Of a DNA stretch of 64,000 nucleotides, positions 35,220 to 48,794 are shown piece by piece. The stretch's first letter is position 1; the number at the start of each line of letters is the position of its first letter. The DNA is taken from NCBI GenBank assembly GCA_013397435.1, contig VZRG01000005.1:2181629-2245628 (forward strand), in the 5' to 3' direction. The stretch is from Erythrocercus mccallii. Its lineage: Eukaryota > Chordata > Aves > Passeriformes > Dicruridae. The position numbers and the translations under genes are program-made. The notes under the pieces were generated by a model, which was not told where the DNA came from, did no database searches, and was given only the letters and a program-made list of their open reading frames with translations.

Positions 35220-38200
35220 AGAGAAGATTTTTCCCCCTTGCTTTCTCCTCAGACTATGTGAAGAGGAAAAAAAAACACCAACGAAATCTAAACACTTGTG
35301 TTACAACTTATGTCATTGAAAGCTGCAGTGGATTTCAGTGTACCTTCCCCCTAAAGGATTATCCTTGATAATATTGTTCTTGAAAATCCCTCTCCTGCAG
35401 TCTCTGGGAAGCTCACTGACACAAGATACACCCAAAAAACACAGCAGCCTGGCCCATTCCTGCTGCAAGATAGAGGAGTTTCAGAATCATACTTCTACTA
35501 AAAGAACATAAATATAGCAGGCTTTAGGATGATCTCATGATAACTTAAAAGAAAAGTTTCTGAGATCTCTTTTACAGATAGAAAGATTTTTACTCTGTGC
35601 TTTAAGCAGTGAGTTGGCTATTTTTAAGTCAGGAGAATGTACAGTAGTATTATCTGGAAATAGTTTCTGGAAAGCAATTTCAGTTCCTGCAGGCATGTAA
35701 ACAGGGATGATCCCCAAATACAATTTATATCATGTTTTTCTAACACAAGAGCCAAGACCTATTAGCAGTTCATTCATGTGTTTTTCAGGAAGCTGAGGAA
35801 TCCCGTTGATATTTGGAGGAGAGAGAAATTTCCTGAATGAGCAAAACCTTTCTCTCCAGTCATTACTGCAGAGCCACGTTGCAGATTTGGCTTTGAGAAC
35901 AGATACTTCTTGTGCAGACCAAAGAAACAAACTCGCTAAAACCGTAAAATGAGATAAGCACGTGCAATTCCTGCTGATATTCGTAACAAGCCGAGTCGCC
36001 GTGTGCTTATTGGAGACCTTGGCCTTCATGAGAACAGCAAAATGTTCAGTCATCCCCTCACTGCTAAGGAGCTGAAAGATGCCCCAGCAGCTCACTGCTC
36101 CTCCTGGCAGGCTTAGGCTCAAGCACATGCTGCAGTTCTGCGTTTTGACTTCCAGAAGAATATTTGGAAAAAAAATACAGATGTTTCCTGCTCAAGAATC
36201 CCAACTCTGGCAAAAGTCATTAACATAATTTGAGGCATTATTCACATATTTTGACCTGGCTGTATATAAGTGTGATTGTTTCCCCCCCAGTAAAAACATC
36301 TGGACATGCACAGGAAAATTTCATACAGGGTTAGGGCTTTCAGACTTGGAGGTATGAGAAATATGCTGGGAGCCCCCATGGACACTTCCACTTTCCTGAC
36401 AGAGAAAGAGCATGTTTTTTTCCTGTCTTGTTTGACATATGCAATAAGAACACTTTGCTTTCAATCTGTTAAAGCAAGCAATTGCTGCAGTGGTGAGATC
36501 TCCTTGGATGGACACAGTTGAAAGGTTAGCAGTGTTTATTGATTTAATAATTCTCATTCTTTCTCAACAGATTATCTTTCCAGAGGCATTAACAGAGGCA
36601 GAGCCCAGAAGTGCAGAAGAGCATCTCTGATATTTTAGGAAGGCAAAGGACAGAGGGGAAAGGTGATGAATTGCTCTGGTCCTGACCTATTAAGTCCCAG
36701 GCACAGATTGGAAGACAGAATAGGAAATCCATGTTCCTATTTTCTAAAAGGAACATTTATAAGAATGGCGTTTATGTTGACCTTTCACACCGAGGATGTC
36801 CACCACTTCTTGTTACATGCTGGGTATCAATCACTGGTGCAGATAGCAGCCAGGGAGAGATCTTGGCTCAGGACTTCCTCCCCCTGCAAGCTGATGAGCT
36901 CATGGTGACCAGGCAGGAACCTGAGTCATGGTACTAGAGGCAGAAGTGTGGTATTGAAGCCCCAGAGTGTGTTGGTCCTGAGCAGTAGCAACAATCAAAT
37001 GCCTGCAAAGGTACTGTGGACTTTGCCAAACCAGACTCACTCAGCCCACTGAAGGGATGAACAGCCTGGCCCTACTACCCTGCTTTCCACTGCCATCTGG
37101 TTACCATTTTTTTTCATTTTCAGAGCATCAGAGGAAATAAATGACAGGCCTTCATGTTGCCTCTGGCTCCTTCCAGCAAAACAAGGGGCGGAAGTACCAT
37201 ACACGTGGCAGTTGAACATCCTTGTTTGGAGCAGGCTGAATGCCCATGTGAGAAGTACATCCCACCTCTCAGGCAGTGTCTGGGACCTTGTGTTCTGAGA
37301 TCAGTCCAAATCAATGTGCTGATTTCTGTGATCTCACTGTGTGTACTGGAAACTCCTTTTCTGAGCATCTGACCCCTTCTCTTGATGTAGGTTTGTTGTT
37401 CTGCACAACAGACTGTAGCCTGTGGGTCTTCTGCACGATTTTTGGAGTCAAAGTGGGCCAGCTCCTGAGCTGCCCTCTTACCCCCACAGACACAGGCTTG
37501 CTGAGACTTTTAATGGGTTGCTAATTGCTTTGATTACAAGTGAAGACCAAAGCAGAATTGTTGGATGATGAGCTCCCTGGCAGAAAAGAAGATACCAGTG
37601 GAACATTTTTGATGAATAATTCAGTAAGCAGGAATGGGAAATGAACAAGTGTTCTATCTGCTAAAGGGAAGAAAGACCAAAGGAAAAAAAAAAGAAGAAA
37701 AGACATGTCCTGCCTGAGCAAGGCAGACCCCTCTGAGCCTGGGTTTCAGCTCACGGAGGGCAGCACAGCCTGGCCTTGTAGGCGGCCGATTGCACCATAC
37801 CCAGTTACAAAACACTTTGCATCGTGGAATCCAGCCCACCTCCCTGCAGTGATTGCTGCAACCAAGGGCGAGCTCACAGGGTCAGGTTCTCATGTGGTGT
37901 AAATCCCCCAAAGTCTATTCAGCTGAAGGAACATACACTCGTCACAAGCTGGCAAGCCATGGAAGCTAAGATAGAGTTTTTACTGCAGGGGAGGATATAA
38001 CCAGTTTTTTGCAGGTGTTTTTCGCTTTGTGTTAGTAACACTGGAAGGTCTGAGCACAAATTTATTTCTCCAATATGGAGAGGAACTTTCTTCAAGTGTG
38101 GATCTTGTTTCCAGACCAGAGGACAGTACAAGCCTTAGTGCAGGACGGAACCATTCACAGTGAGGGATGCTTTTATTTCGTGCATCTGCTTCAATATGAC

Positions 38201-40847
38201 AATAGTGTGTGACAATAGCAGTGCAGAACTTTCTCCCCAATCATGATGCTGGAGTTGTGATCTCTTTTTTTCTCTCTTTACAGTTTCCAATTACTCCTCT
38301 CACTTATATTCTGCAGATACAAACTAACTTAATCTCTTTGCTATCGAAGATCTGCTCTCTTAATCCAATGGTGGCAACTGCAGCAAACGTTTCAATTAAA
38401 ACTGTGTTCCACAAAATAGATGTATTCATTATATTGTCTCCCTTCCTTTGCAAGAGAAGAACTAATTGGGAACAGACTTGTGAAGGACTTGCATCCAGAA
38501 GTCTGCAAATAGAAATATACTGGTTACTCTTCCAGTGAGGAGAGACAATTGCTTGAGCTATCAAAGCAAACAGCGTGGAAAGCAGAAGAAGGGAAAGCAG
38601 TGTGCCAGGAGTGAAAATCTTGTGCCCAGTCTCCTCTACCATCCCTGTATCCATCCCAGATAATTTCTCCACCCTCCTGGGAGGTTACAGTGCTCCAGAA
38701 TGTGGAAGAGATTATTCACTGGGTTGGTACAAATTTGCCTTGGGTAGGTGGGTCTGTAAGGACCATCCTGGACCCTTGCTTTGGCACACAAGCCTTAGGT
38801 CACTTCCCACCACCTGCTGATAGAGGATGCCACAAGTGGGAGCAAGGGAGAAACTTCTGGGTTAAGTTCCACTTTCTTTACCTGTTCATGTACATAACTT
38901 AGGCACCTTCTGCAGTTTGCTTCCTCCCTTGGAGTCAAATTCAGGTGCTGGTTCATTTGTACAAAACTAGTATGATCTCATTTGAGACTTGAATTATTAA
39001 ACCCAGGACACAGGACTTTGCATCCAACTATAATTTTTTTCTTGGGGAATTATACTAAACTCCATGCAGTTCTTCTCACAAGCAAGTGCAAAAATAATTT
39101 CTCAGCTTCATCCACAGCTATGTGGATCCCTATATATAGGGAAGTCAAAAGCTTGCCAGGATGAAGACCCCTCTCCCCAGCAAAGAAAGACTCATTTTAT
39201 TTGGGAGCCTATTGAATCAGTGAAATAAAATCTTTTGTACTGAGAATCAGCCATGTTTGCCATGGATTACTTTCTTACCAGAAAACAAACAAATGGCTGC
39301 AGCAAGGTGTGTTGCAGTCATTCTTCTTGAGCAGAACAGGTGGCACAGATCCCCACCCAGATGCCTTGCAGCAATGTCAAGCATGAACACAGGCATAGCT
39401 TGCAATGTGCAGTCATGGGATTTTCTTTCTCTGCTCCCCTTATCCGGAGGCAGATAGACATCACAAACACCCTGAAAGGCTGTTGCTCAATCTACCCTCT
39501 CCTTCCAGTTAGTTTTAAGCGGGCTTTTTTAAGATGGTGGTGGATTAGCTGATAAATGTGTGTAGTTCTTGGTAGAGCTCACCTCTCATGATGTCTGGTG
39601 GGCTCTAAGAAGCAATAACAAGGAAAGGATTAAAGTCCAGAGTTTCAGTGTCCACCTGCAGTAACCCAGAGTTATTAGGTGATGAAGGACTCTTACATCT
39701 GCCTTTCTCCACACCAAGCATTTTAATGTCACCCACTCTCCTCCTTGCACACTTTTTTCCGCAGTTATTTGTCTCTCAGGCTGCTGTGCTGGACTCAAAG
39801 GCTCTCCTGCCACCAGTCCCCACAGCTTGACGCCTGCGTACATAGGAATTTGTTCATCGTGGAAGAATATGACACTTATGAGGATAAACTTTTAAGCATG
39901 GAGGTCTTGGATGCACATCCTTGGCCACTTCAGTATTATTCAGGAACAACATTCGGCTGATGCAACCTGAGAACAGGAGAAGGATGGAATCAGCAAAATG
40001 TTGCAATGTGGATTTGAAATCTCCTTTCAGATTCTTCTTCATGGTCTTTATCTCCACAATGGTCTTTATCTCCACAATCATAGACTCCATAACACTTTTC
40101 TTTTTGCCAAATCTAATTTCAGTATCTTAAACAGGAAATATTGTTGGTTTTTTCAGAGGAAACAATAGAGACCCCCGCCTTCAATGACGTGGGAGTGAAG
40201 CTTCAGGCCCTGATTTTGCTGACGATTTAAGAAAGTTTTGGATAAAAGTTCCCTTATTAATAGACCCTGCAGGATATGGCTCTAGGGCTATATGGGACAG
40301 TCACAGACCCTGACTTCAGATCCTTAAACATACAATTCTTCTTTACTGTAGTTACATCATTTCCTACTAGTTATGAATTCAGTCTCTTTGAAAAGTGTGT
40401 CTGTGAGTAAGGGAACACAAATATGATTGTAAAGTAACAAAATATTAAGGAAGAGGCTTATGTAAAATCTGGGAGATGCCAAAGTATTCATGATGCAAAT
40501 GAGCCTGCAAACACAATCCATCTGCTCCACTTCAATACTTCCCTGACAATTTAGTGCATTATTTATTTTGTTAAATAATTTTCTGACCTTCCTCTTGCCC
40601 TCCTTCCCCAAGGAAATAACCCTGACCCTTTTTTCTTTGCTGGGAAACCCTTAAGAGTGGCTTCTAAATGAAAACACATTGCAATAAGAGCAAACACCAA
40701 ACATGCTACAATTGAAAGCAATACCATATCAAGAGGTGCCAACGTCTTGCTAAGTATGACAAAGAGCACTTCTGCTCCTTAGAGAAAAGGGAGACTTTGT
40801 TCTTGCAGGTGACGCAAACAGTAGTAGGAAGGATTCAGTAACAGGCT
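35220..40847. other. Noncoding stretch, no gene recognised
   Basis: No supported gene or transposon. Two strong acceptor-like sequences occur (AG at 36289-36290 and at 38282-38283), each after a long pyrimidine tract, but no exon of recognisable identity follows. An 18-base tandem duplication lies at 40041-40076. Confidence 0.5.
40041..40076 (+). repeat. Perfect 18-bp tandem duplication
   Basis: ATGGTCTTTATCTCCACA occurs twice with no gap (40041-40058 and 40059-40076). The two units are identical, so the duplication is probably recent. Confidence 0.95.
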
Positions 40848-41423
40848 GTGCTGGTTTTGGCTGGGGTAGAGCTAATTTTCTTCACAATAGATGCTATGGG
40901 GCTCTGTTTTGGATTTGTGCTGAACACAGAGTCGATAATTCAGGGATGTTTTTGTTATTGCTGAGCAGTGCTAACATGGAGTCAAGGCCTTTTCTGCTTC
41001 TCACACTGGTGAGTGGGCTGGAAGTGCATAAGAAGTTGGCAGGGAACACAGCTGGGACTGCTGACCCCCACTGACCAGAAAGATATTACATACCATGTGG
41101 AGTCATGCTCAGCATATAAAGTGGGGGAAGAAGAAGGAAAGAGAGCATGTTTGGAGTGATGACATTTGTCTCCCCAGCTAACTATCAGATGTGATGGAAA
41201 CCTGTTTTCCTGGAGGTGGCTGAACACCTGCCTGTCCACATGAATCAGTGAACTAATTCTTTGTTTTGCCTTGCTTGGGTGCATGGCTTTTCTTTTACCT
41301 ATGAAACTGTCTTTATCTCAACTCACAAGGTTTTCCTTTTTTTCCAATTCTTTCCCCAACCTTGCTGGTAGGGAATGAATGCCTGTGTGGTGCTTATCTG
41401 CTGGCCAGGTGTAAACCATGACA
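40848..41423 (+). mobile_element. Solo LTR of an endogenous retrovirus (ERVL-type, avian)
   Basis: A 576-base unit starting TGTGCTGGTTTTGGCTGGG and ending AAACCATGACA follows the full length of a common avian LTR that I recall as ERVL-related. Landmarks in order are: the 5' 'ggctggggtagagctaatttt' block, 'ctgagcagtgctaacatggagtc', 'ctgacccccactgaccag', a TATA-like CATATAAAG (41113), 'ctggaggtggctgaacacctgcc', the 'ctgtctttatctcaactcacaag' block near the usual polyadenylation region, and a CA end. The canonical ATTAAA before that block reads ATGAAA here. No second LTR or internal gag/pol/env sequence flanks it, so it is a solo LTR left by recombination. Flanking pentamers (CAGGC and CAGTG) are not identical, so no clean target duplication remains. 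Confidence 0.88.
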
Positions 41424-42681
41424 CAGTGGTAAATAATATGTGGTTTCAGGCATTTCCCCCCAAATCTCTGGTGGGCTTTTTGTGCTAAATCAACCCAGCC
41501 ACAGCAGAAATGGTTCCTAAGTTTCACTAGATAGCAAGGTATCTGCTATATGCCCCAGTTTAGGCACATCCCACAGGCTTTTCCAGGCATCTCTGTGGCT
41601 GGAAGCACCAAGCACTGCGAGTGACAGGGCCACTTGTGCCCACTGAGCAGGGCAAGGGGCAGCTGTGGCAATGCTTTGCTTTCACAATGGAGGTGAGGGA
41701 AGACTTCACCACTCAAGCAGAAACATTTTCAGAATCAAGAGTATAAAAATAAAAGGAAAAAAAAACTCAACCAAACTTTCAGAAGTCTCACAGCTGCTAT
41801 TGCTGATCATGTGTGTGACTCAGAGGGTAGACTGTATGCTATAAATGGAAATGGGTTACTTATAATTTGACTGATAATGTCTTAGTTTTTGTAAGAAAAA
41901 TGTCTTTTGAAGAAATACTATAGTGGGGTGGCAAGCTGTACCATATGTTCTTTGCCGCAGCTGACTTTATAATACATCTCAGCTACACTTTAAACTGTAT
42001 AGCACTGATTGCATTGTAACTCCCATGTCCTCTGCAGATAAAGTTATGGAAATATAATGATTGTGCTTCAGATACATGCCAGTGCTATCTATACTATTTC
42101 AAATCATCAAACAAGAGAAGAACACCTGCTTGCCTAGGCTTTCCCCGCTTGTTTACTGCCTTCTGTACCACAGTGAGGGAAGCTTGCAGATCTCCCAGGG
42201 AGAGTAAGCACCAAAAATAAAAATTCATGCTTGCTGGAGCTATGCTTTGACTGTGTAGTTCTTCATGGCAAAGCATGGATGCCTCGTACCCTCACACAGG
42301 GCAAAATTAGTAACTACAGATGCCTGAGCCTTCAGAGTGTTAACTGGGGAGTGGACAGCCAGGAGAAAACCTGGAGGTTCCCCTTCTTGACCCTGAAAGA
42401 AAATATGTCTGGAAATGCTGGTCATTTCATCCCAAATTCATCTCAAAATGTCTTGTCTGTTGGGAAATTCCTTGGACGATCTTCTGCTGTACCTCCGGGA
42501 AATGCTGATGCCATTTGCCAGAGCTGTGGTCTGGCCAGCACCTTGTGATTACTGGCCTATTAAATTTTGATACTGTGAGAAGGCTGAAGCCACCCAAGAC
42601 ACTGTGCTGTGGCCTCCTGACACTGCCTGGCTGGATCAGACCTGGCAGAACCCTGCCTTTCTCTGCAAAATGTCTATATGC

Positions 42682-42695
42682 ATATATATATATAC
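42682..42695. repeat. Short (AT)n tract
   Basis: Seven AT/TA units flanked by TATGC and CATTTG. Too short to be highly variable. Confidence 0.75.
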
Positions 42696-43578
42696 ATTTG
42701 CAGGGAAAACAATTTGCCACTGTAAAGTGTCTGTGTGAGGGGAGCTGTAGAAAACAGTTCAAAAGTAACTTTCTCTCGATGAGTTTGATGCAATGCCCTT
42801 GGTTGTGATTTTACCAGCAGGCCACCTTCACCACTGCTTTACTTAAGATATTTTAATGAAGAGCTGGGCCAAATACTTGTCATTCCAGAAAATCTGTCTG
42901 CACCACACGGCTGGTCTCAGTCCTGGGCTGTTCAGTTGCTTCAAAAACCATGCCTTATGGCAGGGAAATGGGATAAAGGCATGGGGGAGCAGCAGGTACC
43001 ACCCCATAAGGAGTCCTGAAGTCTCCATGCCTTACCCTTTGCACACCTACTGCCCCCAGTGGTGCTGCTCACCACATTTTGGTGGTCCTGCCCATTGTGC
43101 CAGAACTTGGCAGCTCTTCCCCTGGCTGCCCCCACCCCACCTCCCTGCCTTTTTGCAATACTTTTTTTTCCATAACACTGCAGCTTAGGAACTGGGTTAA
43201 CCTAGACCAGCCAGGAGTAACCAAAGTCACAGGCAAGGCAAGTGCTCAGGCTATGCTTTTCCAGCAGTGGCCAAGGCATGTTTTCCTAATTCCCCATGTG
43301 CCTCCAGCCAGGTACTAGAGCAATGCCCGCTGCATGACTGGGTATAGTGGCATTAGGCACATATTACTTCAGGAATTCAAAAAGGGACCATTACAAGGCA
43401 GAGGGCTTGATCTTTCTGCACCCTTCTCAGCAAGGTTGCCTTGAAAGGTTATCATTTAACCCACGTGCCAATTGCAAATCATTTTATATAAGGTCAGTGG
43501 TGAAAAAAGCAGGAAAAAATGCAGTGAGAGAAGGCAAGAGGTGATGGTTTTATGCATTGCAACATTGCACCCCTCCTT

Positions 43579-43600
43579 TATATACATATATATGTATATA
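43579..43600. repeat. Perfect 22-bp AT-rich palindrome
   Basis: TATATACATAT followed directly by its reverse complement ATATGTATATA. It is composed of alternating purine-pyrimidine steps and probably derived from a TA/CA microsatellite. Confidence 0.9.
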
Positions 43601-46600
43601 TCTGCCTGAATGCACTGTATCTACTGAATGCTTTATGGGATAAGGAATGAACCAGTTAAAGGTTGAAAGGAAAATTTAATATCAGATTTAAATGGTGACA
43701 GTGGCTTGCAGAGAAATTCTTGATATGCTGGATGGGTCAGCACCAGAGTGGGAGTGAGTGTGACTCAGAGGTGTGGGGAAGGGTGGTGAGGTGCAGGGAA
43801 GGGGCCAAGGCTGGGAGAGAGGGGCTTTGAGGGCAGCAGGGTGGGAGGAGCAAGCCCTTGGAAAGCTCTGCAGGCTGGAAGGATACTGTGGGAAGGAGCT
43901 GAAGGGTAGGTGAATGCCAGCAGCCATGGCAGTGGGTGATGAGCAGATACCTTCTGTCCTCAGTTGGTAGAAGCTCTCATGAGATCCTGAAATTCAGGAG
44001 AATGACTTTAGGAGCCAAACAAAAATGAAGTGTATGTGGGAAGAGAGTGCTGGCCTGAGGAAGCAGACTCTAAAGAAAATTCCCCGACAAAAGCTATTGT
44101 AGCTTCTTTGCATCAACATAATATATGGGTGGAAATGCCACATGGTGGGAGAAGCAGGACAGGAACAAGAGCACCAGAGCCATGCCATGCCTGCAGCCTC
44201 ACAGTGGGGCATCTTTTGAGCAGTGGAATGGCAGCACTGCAGCTCACTGCCTTGTCAGTGGTTTGCAGCATCGGTGATTTGGGGTGGGGAAATGATGACA
44301 GTTCTGAGCACTGTCTGGGTGCTGTCATAAAAGGTCACAACAGGAATAAAAATAAAGGCAGGAGACAGTCCAGGTCTTGAAATGCCCTTACATATCCTGT
44401 GGGGTCAGTGCCTGAGCTCGAAATAAAAATTTCAGTAAAGTTGACCTAGAGAAGGGAGTCTGTCAGCAGGCTAGAAGTGAGAGACTGATTGGTCCCAAAT
44501 ACTGCTAAAAGATGATGCCTGACCCAGCTCAGCCACCAAGGCTTCCCTAGGAGGAAGATGGGAGCCAACCAGGAGGTGACCCGCACCGTGACCACCCTGA
44601 GGGGATACCTACAGTGCTATCAACCATGGGGAGATATGGGTTTGGGGAGACCAATGAAGGAAAATGCCCCTATAGAATGGGAAGAGATCTGGAAGGAAAA
44701 TGGGCAACTATCCCTCCAATGCTCACATGGTCCTTGCATGGCATGGAAAGGAGCGAGGGGCTGGAGATGATGCTGAAGCAGAGCCTTCTGCTGCCAGGAA
44801 CATGGGAAACACAAGTGCCAAGAGGAGCCAGACCACTCAGCAGTGGCAGGGAGTGAGCCATGAGGCTGCTTTTTGAGGACAGAGCTTCAGTCTGCAATAG
44901 AGATTGGTGAATATTTAGCAATTGCTCTGCCTCCCAGCAAGAAGACAGGACATGGGATCTGAAGGAATGAGCAGCTGTTGGCTGCTGAAGACAAGTCAGG
45001 GATCAGTTTATTGGAGATGTCAGTCCTTTCTGTCCCCTGAGGTTATTAATTCTGATCCATTCCTGATGTACAGTAGGCATAATTTTATTGCCATTTGCAA
45101 CTAGTTAATGCCCATTGCTCACTGGTTTAAGCAATTAGGTGAACGCATTTGCTTTAATATACCTCAGATATAGTATGGTAGGGGAAAATAGTCCTTACCA
45201 TTACCTTACCATTCACCAAATTTCATCAGCATACTTGTACTCCTATCCTAATTTCTTTGGCAGGCACAGAGGAAACAGACTGGGAAAAGAAATCCCACAT
45301 GACTATCAGGCCAGATACCAATGCTTTTCCAGACTGCCATTATTACCCAAATACAATTTTTCTCTTTCAGCACTGGTGCCAACGCTGGTGTTGATGGAGC
45401 AGCCTATGGAGAAGACTGGTTCAGGTCAGCAGTGAGGTTTTGCAAACAGGGTAGCAAAGGTGTTTCCCCTCCTCCTCATGCACAAAACCACACCTGAGTC
45501 TCTAACTGACTCTTTTTGTTGTGAGCATCATCTTATAGCTACCCAGGAAACCTGGCTATAAGCCCCCCACTGTTACCCTGGCCTATGAGCAGATCCCTTG
45601 CAAGTCCTGCTGTCTTATTCCATCAGAGCAACAAGCAGAGGCAGGTTTGTTCCCTTCCCTCCCATCATTGAGATATCATTTACTATTAAGACACAGAGGA
45701 CCAGAGACATCAAAGGCAGCAAGGGAAGATTTATGGCAGAGTGGCTGTCAGTTGCTTTGGTCTAATTAAATGGCTCCTGCCTCCTCGACTCGGTTCCAGT
45801 GCAGCAGAGCTTGACTTGTTAAGCATTAGGAAAGTGTCCTGGCTGCTCACTGTTACTAGTGCCTCAGCTCCAAAGTGTGACTGTTTGGCTGAAATAAACT
45901 GTAAAATCCTGTTGCTGCCTTCCCATCCCTCTTTGCAAGCAGCTGGATGTCCCTGCTGGTGGGTACCTGCACCTGGGACAGCAGCAACAGAGCACATGGA
46001 GTATGTGGCACCACACACGGGCAGCAGGGCAAGGAGCCCAGGGAACCACTGCCGCCCTTGAACCCTCTTTGGAGGTGTAGGCACTTTTCATCTTCTCTGC
46101 TTGCTTTTCAGACGGGCAGTGGGAACCTGGCAGTAGAAGACCACTCTGGAGGTGAGGACCAGCCTCAGTGGGCTCCCATGAGGTCCTCTCCATATGACCC
46201 CACGACTCTCAGGCAGGTGCTCCTCCCCTGAGTCAACCTGCCTCTCCTGGGGCACTTCCCAGCCTGCCCTGCCGTTCTCCAAATTTCTAAATATCTGGAA
46301 ACCGACCCAACTGAGTCCTTCACAAGTAACTCACCCGATATTCTCAGCCCACCTTTTTCATGCCAATGAAGTAAGGAACAGGTCATGGTTCAAGTAAGTG
46401 TGTCTATTTGCCTCAGTCACTTGAATTATTTTTGATTATGGATTATTATTTGTGTCTTGTTAGTAAATTGACTGGTATTAATCATTCATCAGAGCACATG
46501 CTACCCAATTGGCTCTTCACATCATACGTTATTCCCTCCCTTCCCTGACTGGATGAATCAAATTTTATTAAACAGCAGCCTTCTTTCTTCCTTGCTTGCA

Positions 46601-46689
46601 GATGATGCACGAACATTTGTAGCTACTTGGCAATTCTGTTGTGAGACAATAAAAGAGCTTTTCAAAATGCCAGGAGAGGAAAAACAGTG

Positions 46690-46870
46690 TGAATACTTTT
46701 GCAAATATTTACTTGTGCTCTTATTTGCAATATTTTATTGTGTAATGGATTTAATGATGCTATTTATCAAATAATGATGATTGCCATCTTTAATGAATTC
46801 AAATTTAGCTAAGCAATTTCCAGAAATATCTGACAAAATTAAGAGAAAATTCCAGTGCTCTAAATGCAAG
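46690..46870. promoter_or_regulatory. Candidate AT-rich regulatory element
   Basis: Non-repetitive AT-rich block with a dense run of developmental-type words: ATTTGCAATATTTTATTG, GTAATGGATTTAATGATGC, AAATAATGATGATTGCC and AATTACAGCTG just after. The frame at 46553-46774 crosses part of it but has no recognisable domain. Inference from motif content only. Confidence 0.25.
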
Positions 46871-48794
46871 AGATAGGGTAAACCATTAGAAATAATTACA
46901 GCTGCATGGTGCTCAGATATTGCCCAAATGTGTGTTTCACAGGCACCTTAGAGGGAAAACAAGCAGAGAGTTACCTCAGATGCAATCCTAAATTAGCAAA
47001 TGCTATATCTCCACCTCTTCAATTTGGCAGCACCCAGTCAGGACACAGTGGACTGGCCTTTTCTCTGCAAGCAGGGATGAGCAAAGGCAACCACATCCAA
47101 AAGCCTGGCGCTTCAAGACAGAGCTCTGACAGAAGCTGTAGAAACCTGGAATGTTTTCAGGCTTTGGGGTGGCTTCACAAGAAGAGCTGCCTCATTCCAG
47201 CAGCCTTTCCAGCTCTGCCCTGGCCACAGTGCCACCCCTTTCTGCCTCACGGGAAAAGAGGAAAGGGGTTCCAGCAGTAACAGGGATGTCTAAGAGTCCC
47301 TTGGCTTGATGCATTGGCCAGACAATGGTCATGGAGCTGTGGCTCACGTTTATTCAGTCCAAGGAATTAGATGTGGAGACATTATCTTTCTCTACTTCTT
47401 TTCTGTTGTGCATTATATCTCTGAAGCTGCCAGCACCCACACAGATAATTTCTTGCCATCTGACATAACTTTAGGGGAAAACAAGAAATACAGAAAATGT
47501 TGAATTTCAGAATTATTAAAGAAAATACAGAAGAAACCTTCCTGAGGTGGGCATCAGTTGTGCTTTTCATGCTTTTCTTTGAAGGATTTTAAAGAATGTG
47601 TTCCTAAACTAGTTCCTAAAATGTGTTCCTTGAAGACAAGGTCAGTCTCTAAGTCCAGTCCCTTTCCCTGGAAGCTGAGGGATGGACAAAGACTTGAAAG
47701 GCTCTATCCATATGTCTACTGAGTCATTAAGCTGAAAGTGGTGAGGTGCAAAAGCCCCTCAAAATCTATGGGATCTAGGCTAGGCTTATGAAAAAGAAAC
47801 GATGAAGACACATTCTTAGCCTAGTTTGAAGAAACTCCTAGTGAGTACTAGAGAATGGGACCATCTCCAAAACACCCAAGTTACACTGAAATCAAGCAAA
47901 ATCTTTCCTCATCTGATTAAATTGGAGGCACTGCCTTTTTCACATTGCTATTTTGACTTGTTTGAATATGCAACAGCAGCATCTATTTCCAAGAAATGCA
48001 GTAAATATGGATTCTTGGAGAGCCAAGATCCTCTTTACTAGTTCTGAAGCACCCAAATCTTCAAAGCAAGAAATATTTCCTCCAGCTGTCCATGCAAGAA
48101 GTTGATTTATGACTAGTTTTCTGTTCAAACCACTGTAATTTTGTGAAATGATAGCAGTATTGATTCCAGGAAGAGTTTCACTTTGCTGAAACTACCAGAG
48201 GAACTAAATGGAGCCTTGGAGTGAATAATATAGCTTTCCACTTTATCAATTTCATCTGTTTTGCTCTCCACCTTCACTTAACAACCAACATCTCTTCTTC
48301 CCTTCCTTCTTTTCCCTTTAAGGCACTGGTCTTTTGCTCTGGTTCACAGCTATAAATGATTGAACGTATTTTCTTACCTGGGAACTCTGAGCAGAATCAA
48401 AATACAATCTGAGCAATGAATAGACTGCTTGACATCTCCAAGTGGTTCACATTGCTGGGTGGGAAGCTGAATTCTGGCTCTGAAATACACTGAATTCTGG
48501 AATTGAAAGAAGAAAAGTATTTTTCAATATTCTTCAGTGGAAGAAAATATTTCTAGTTTAGTTTTTATTAAAACAACAAGCAATAAAATATTTAGGAGAA
48601 AAATGAAATTCCTCAATCCGGGCTAGATTCTGCTGTCAGTTACATTTAGACGAATGAAGATAAACTTTACTGAAGACAATGAAAATATCTTGGTGTAAAA
48701 CTGGTCTGAAGACCAGTTCCACAGAAAGAAATCTTCACCTATGCAGGATAGAAACAAAGGGGAGTCCCATGGCTTCGACAGGAGCACTCTTTTA

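Larger units (their letters stand above)
41424..48794. other. Noncoding stretch, no gene recognised
   Basis: No supported gene or identified transposon in about 7.4 kb. Included are short AT microsatellite-like words (42682-42695), an AT palindrome (43579-43600), a CpG-poor GC-moderate part (43700-44300), and an AT-rich enhancer-like block (46690-46870). Frames up to 124 codons overlap on both strands without family resemblance. Confidence 0.5.

Noticed and set aside
35033..35368. Lysine-rich frames
   Set aside because: They arise from the A/C tract at 35159-35219.
38283..38538. Possible exon after a strong pyrimidine/CAG acceptor
   Set aside because: No plausible donor follows, and the encoded peptide shows no recognisable domain.
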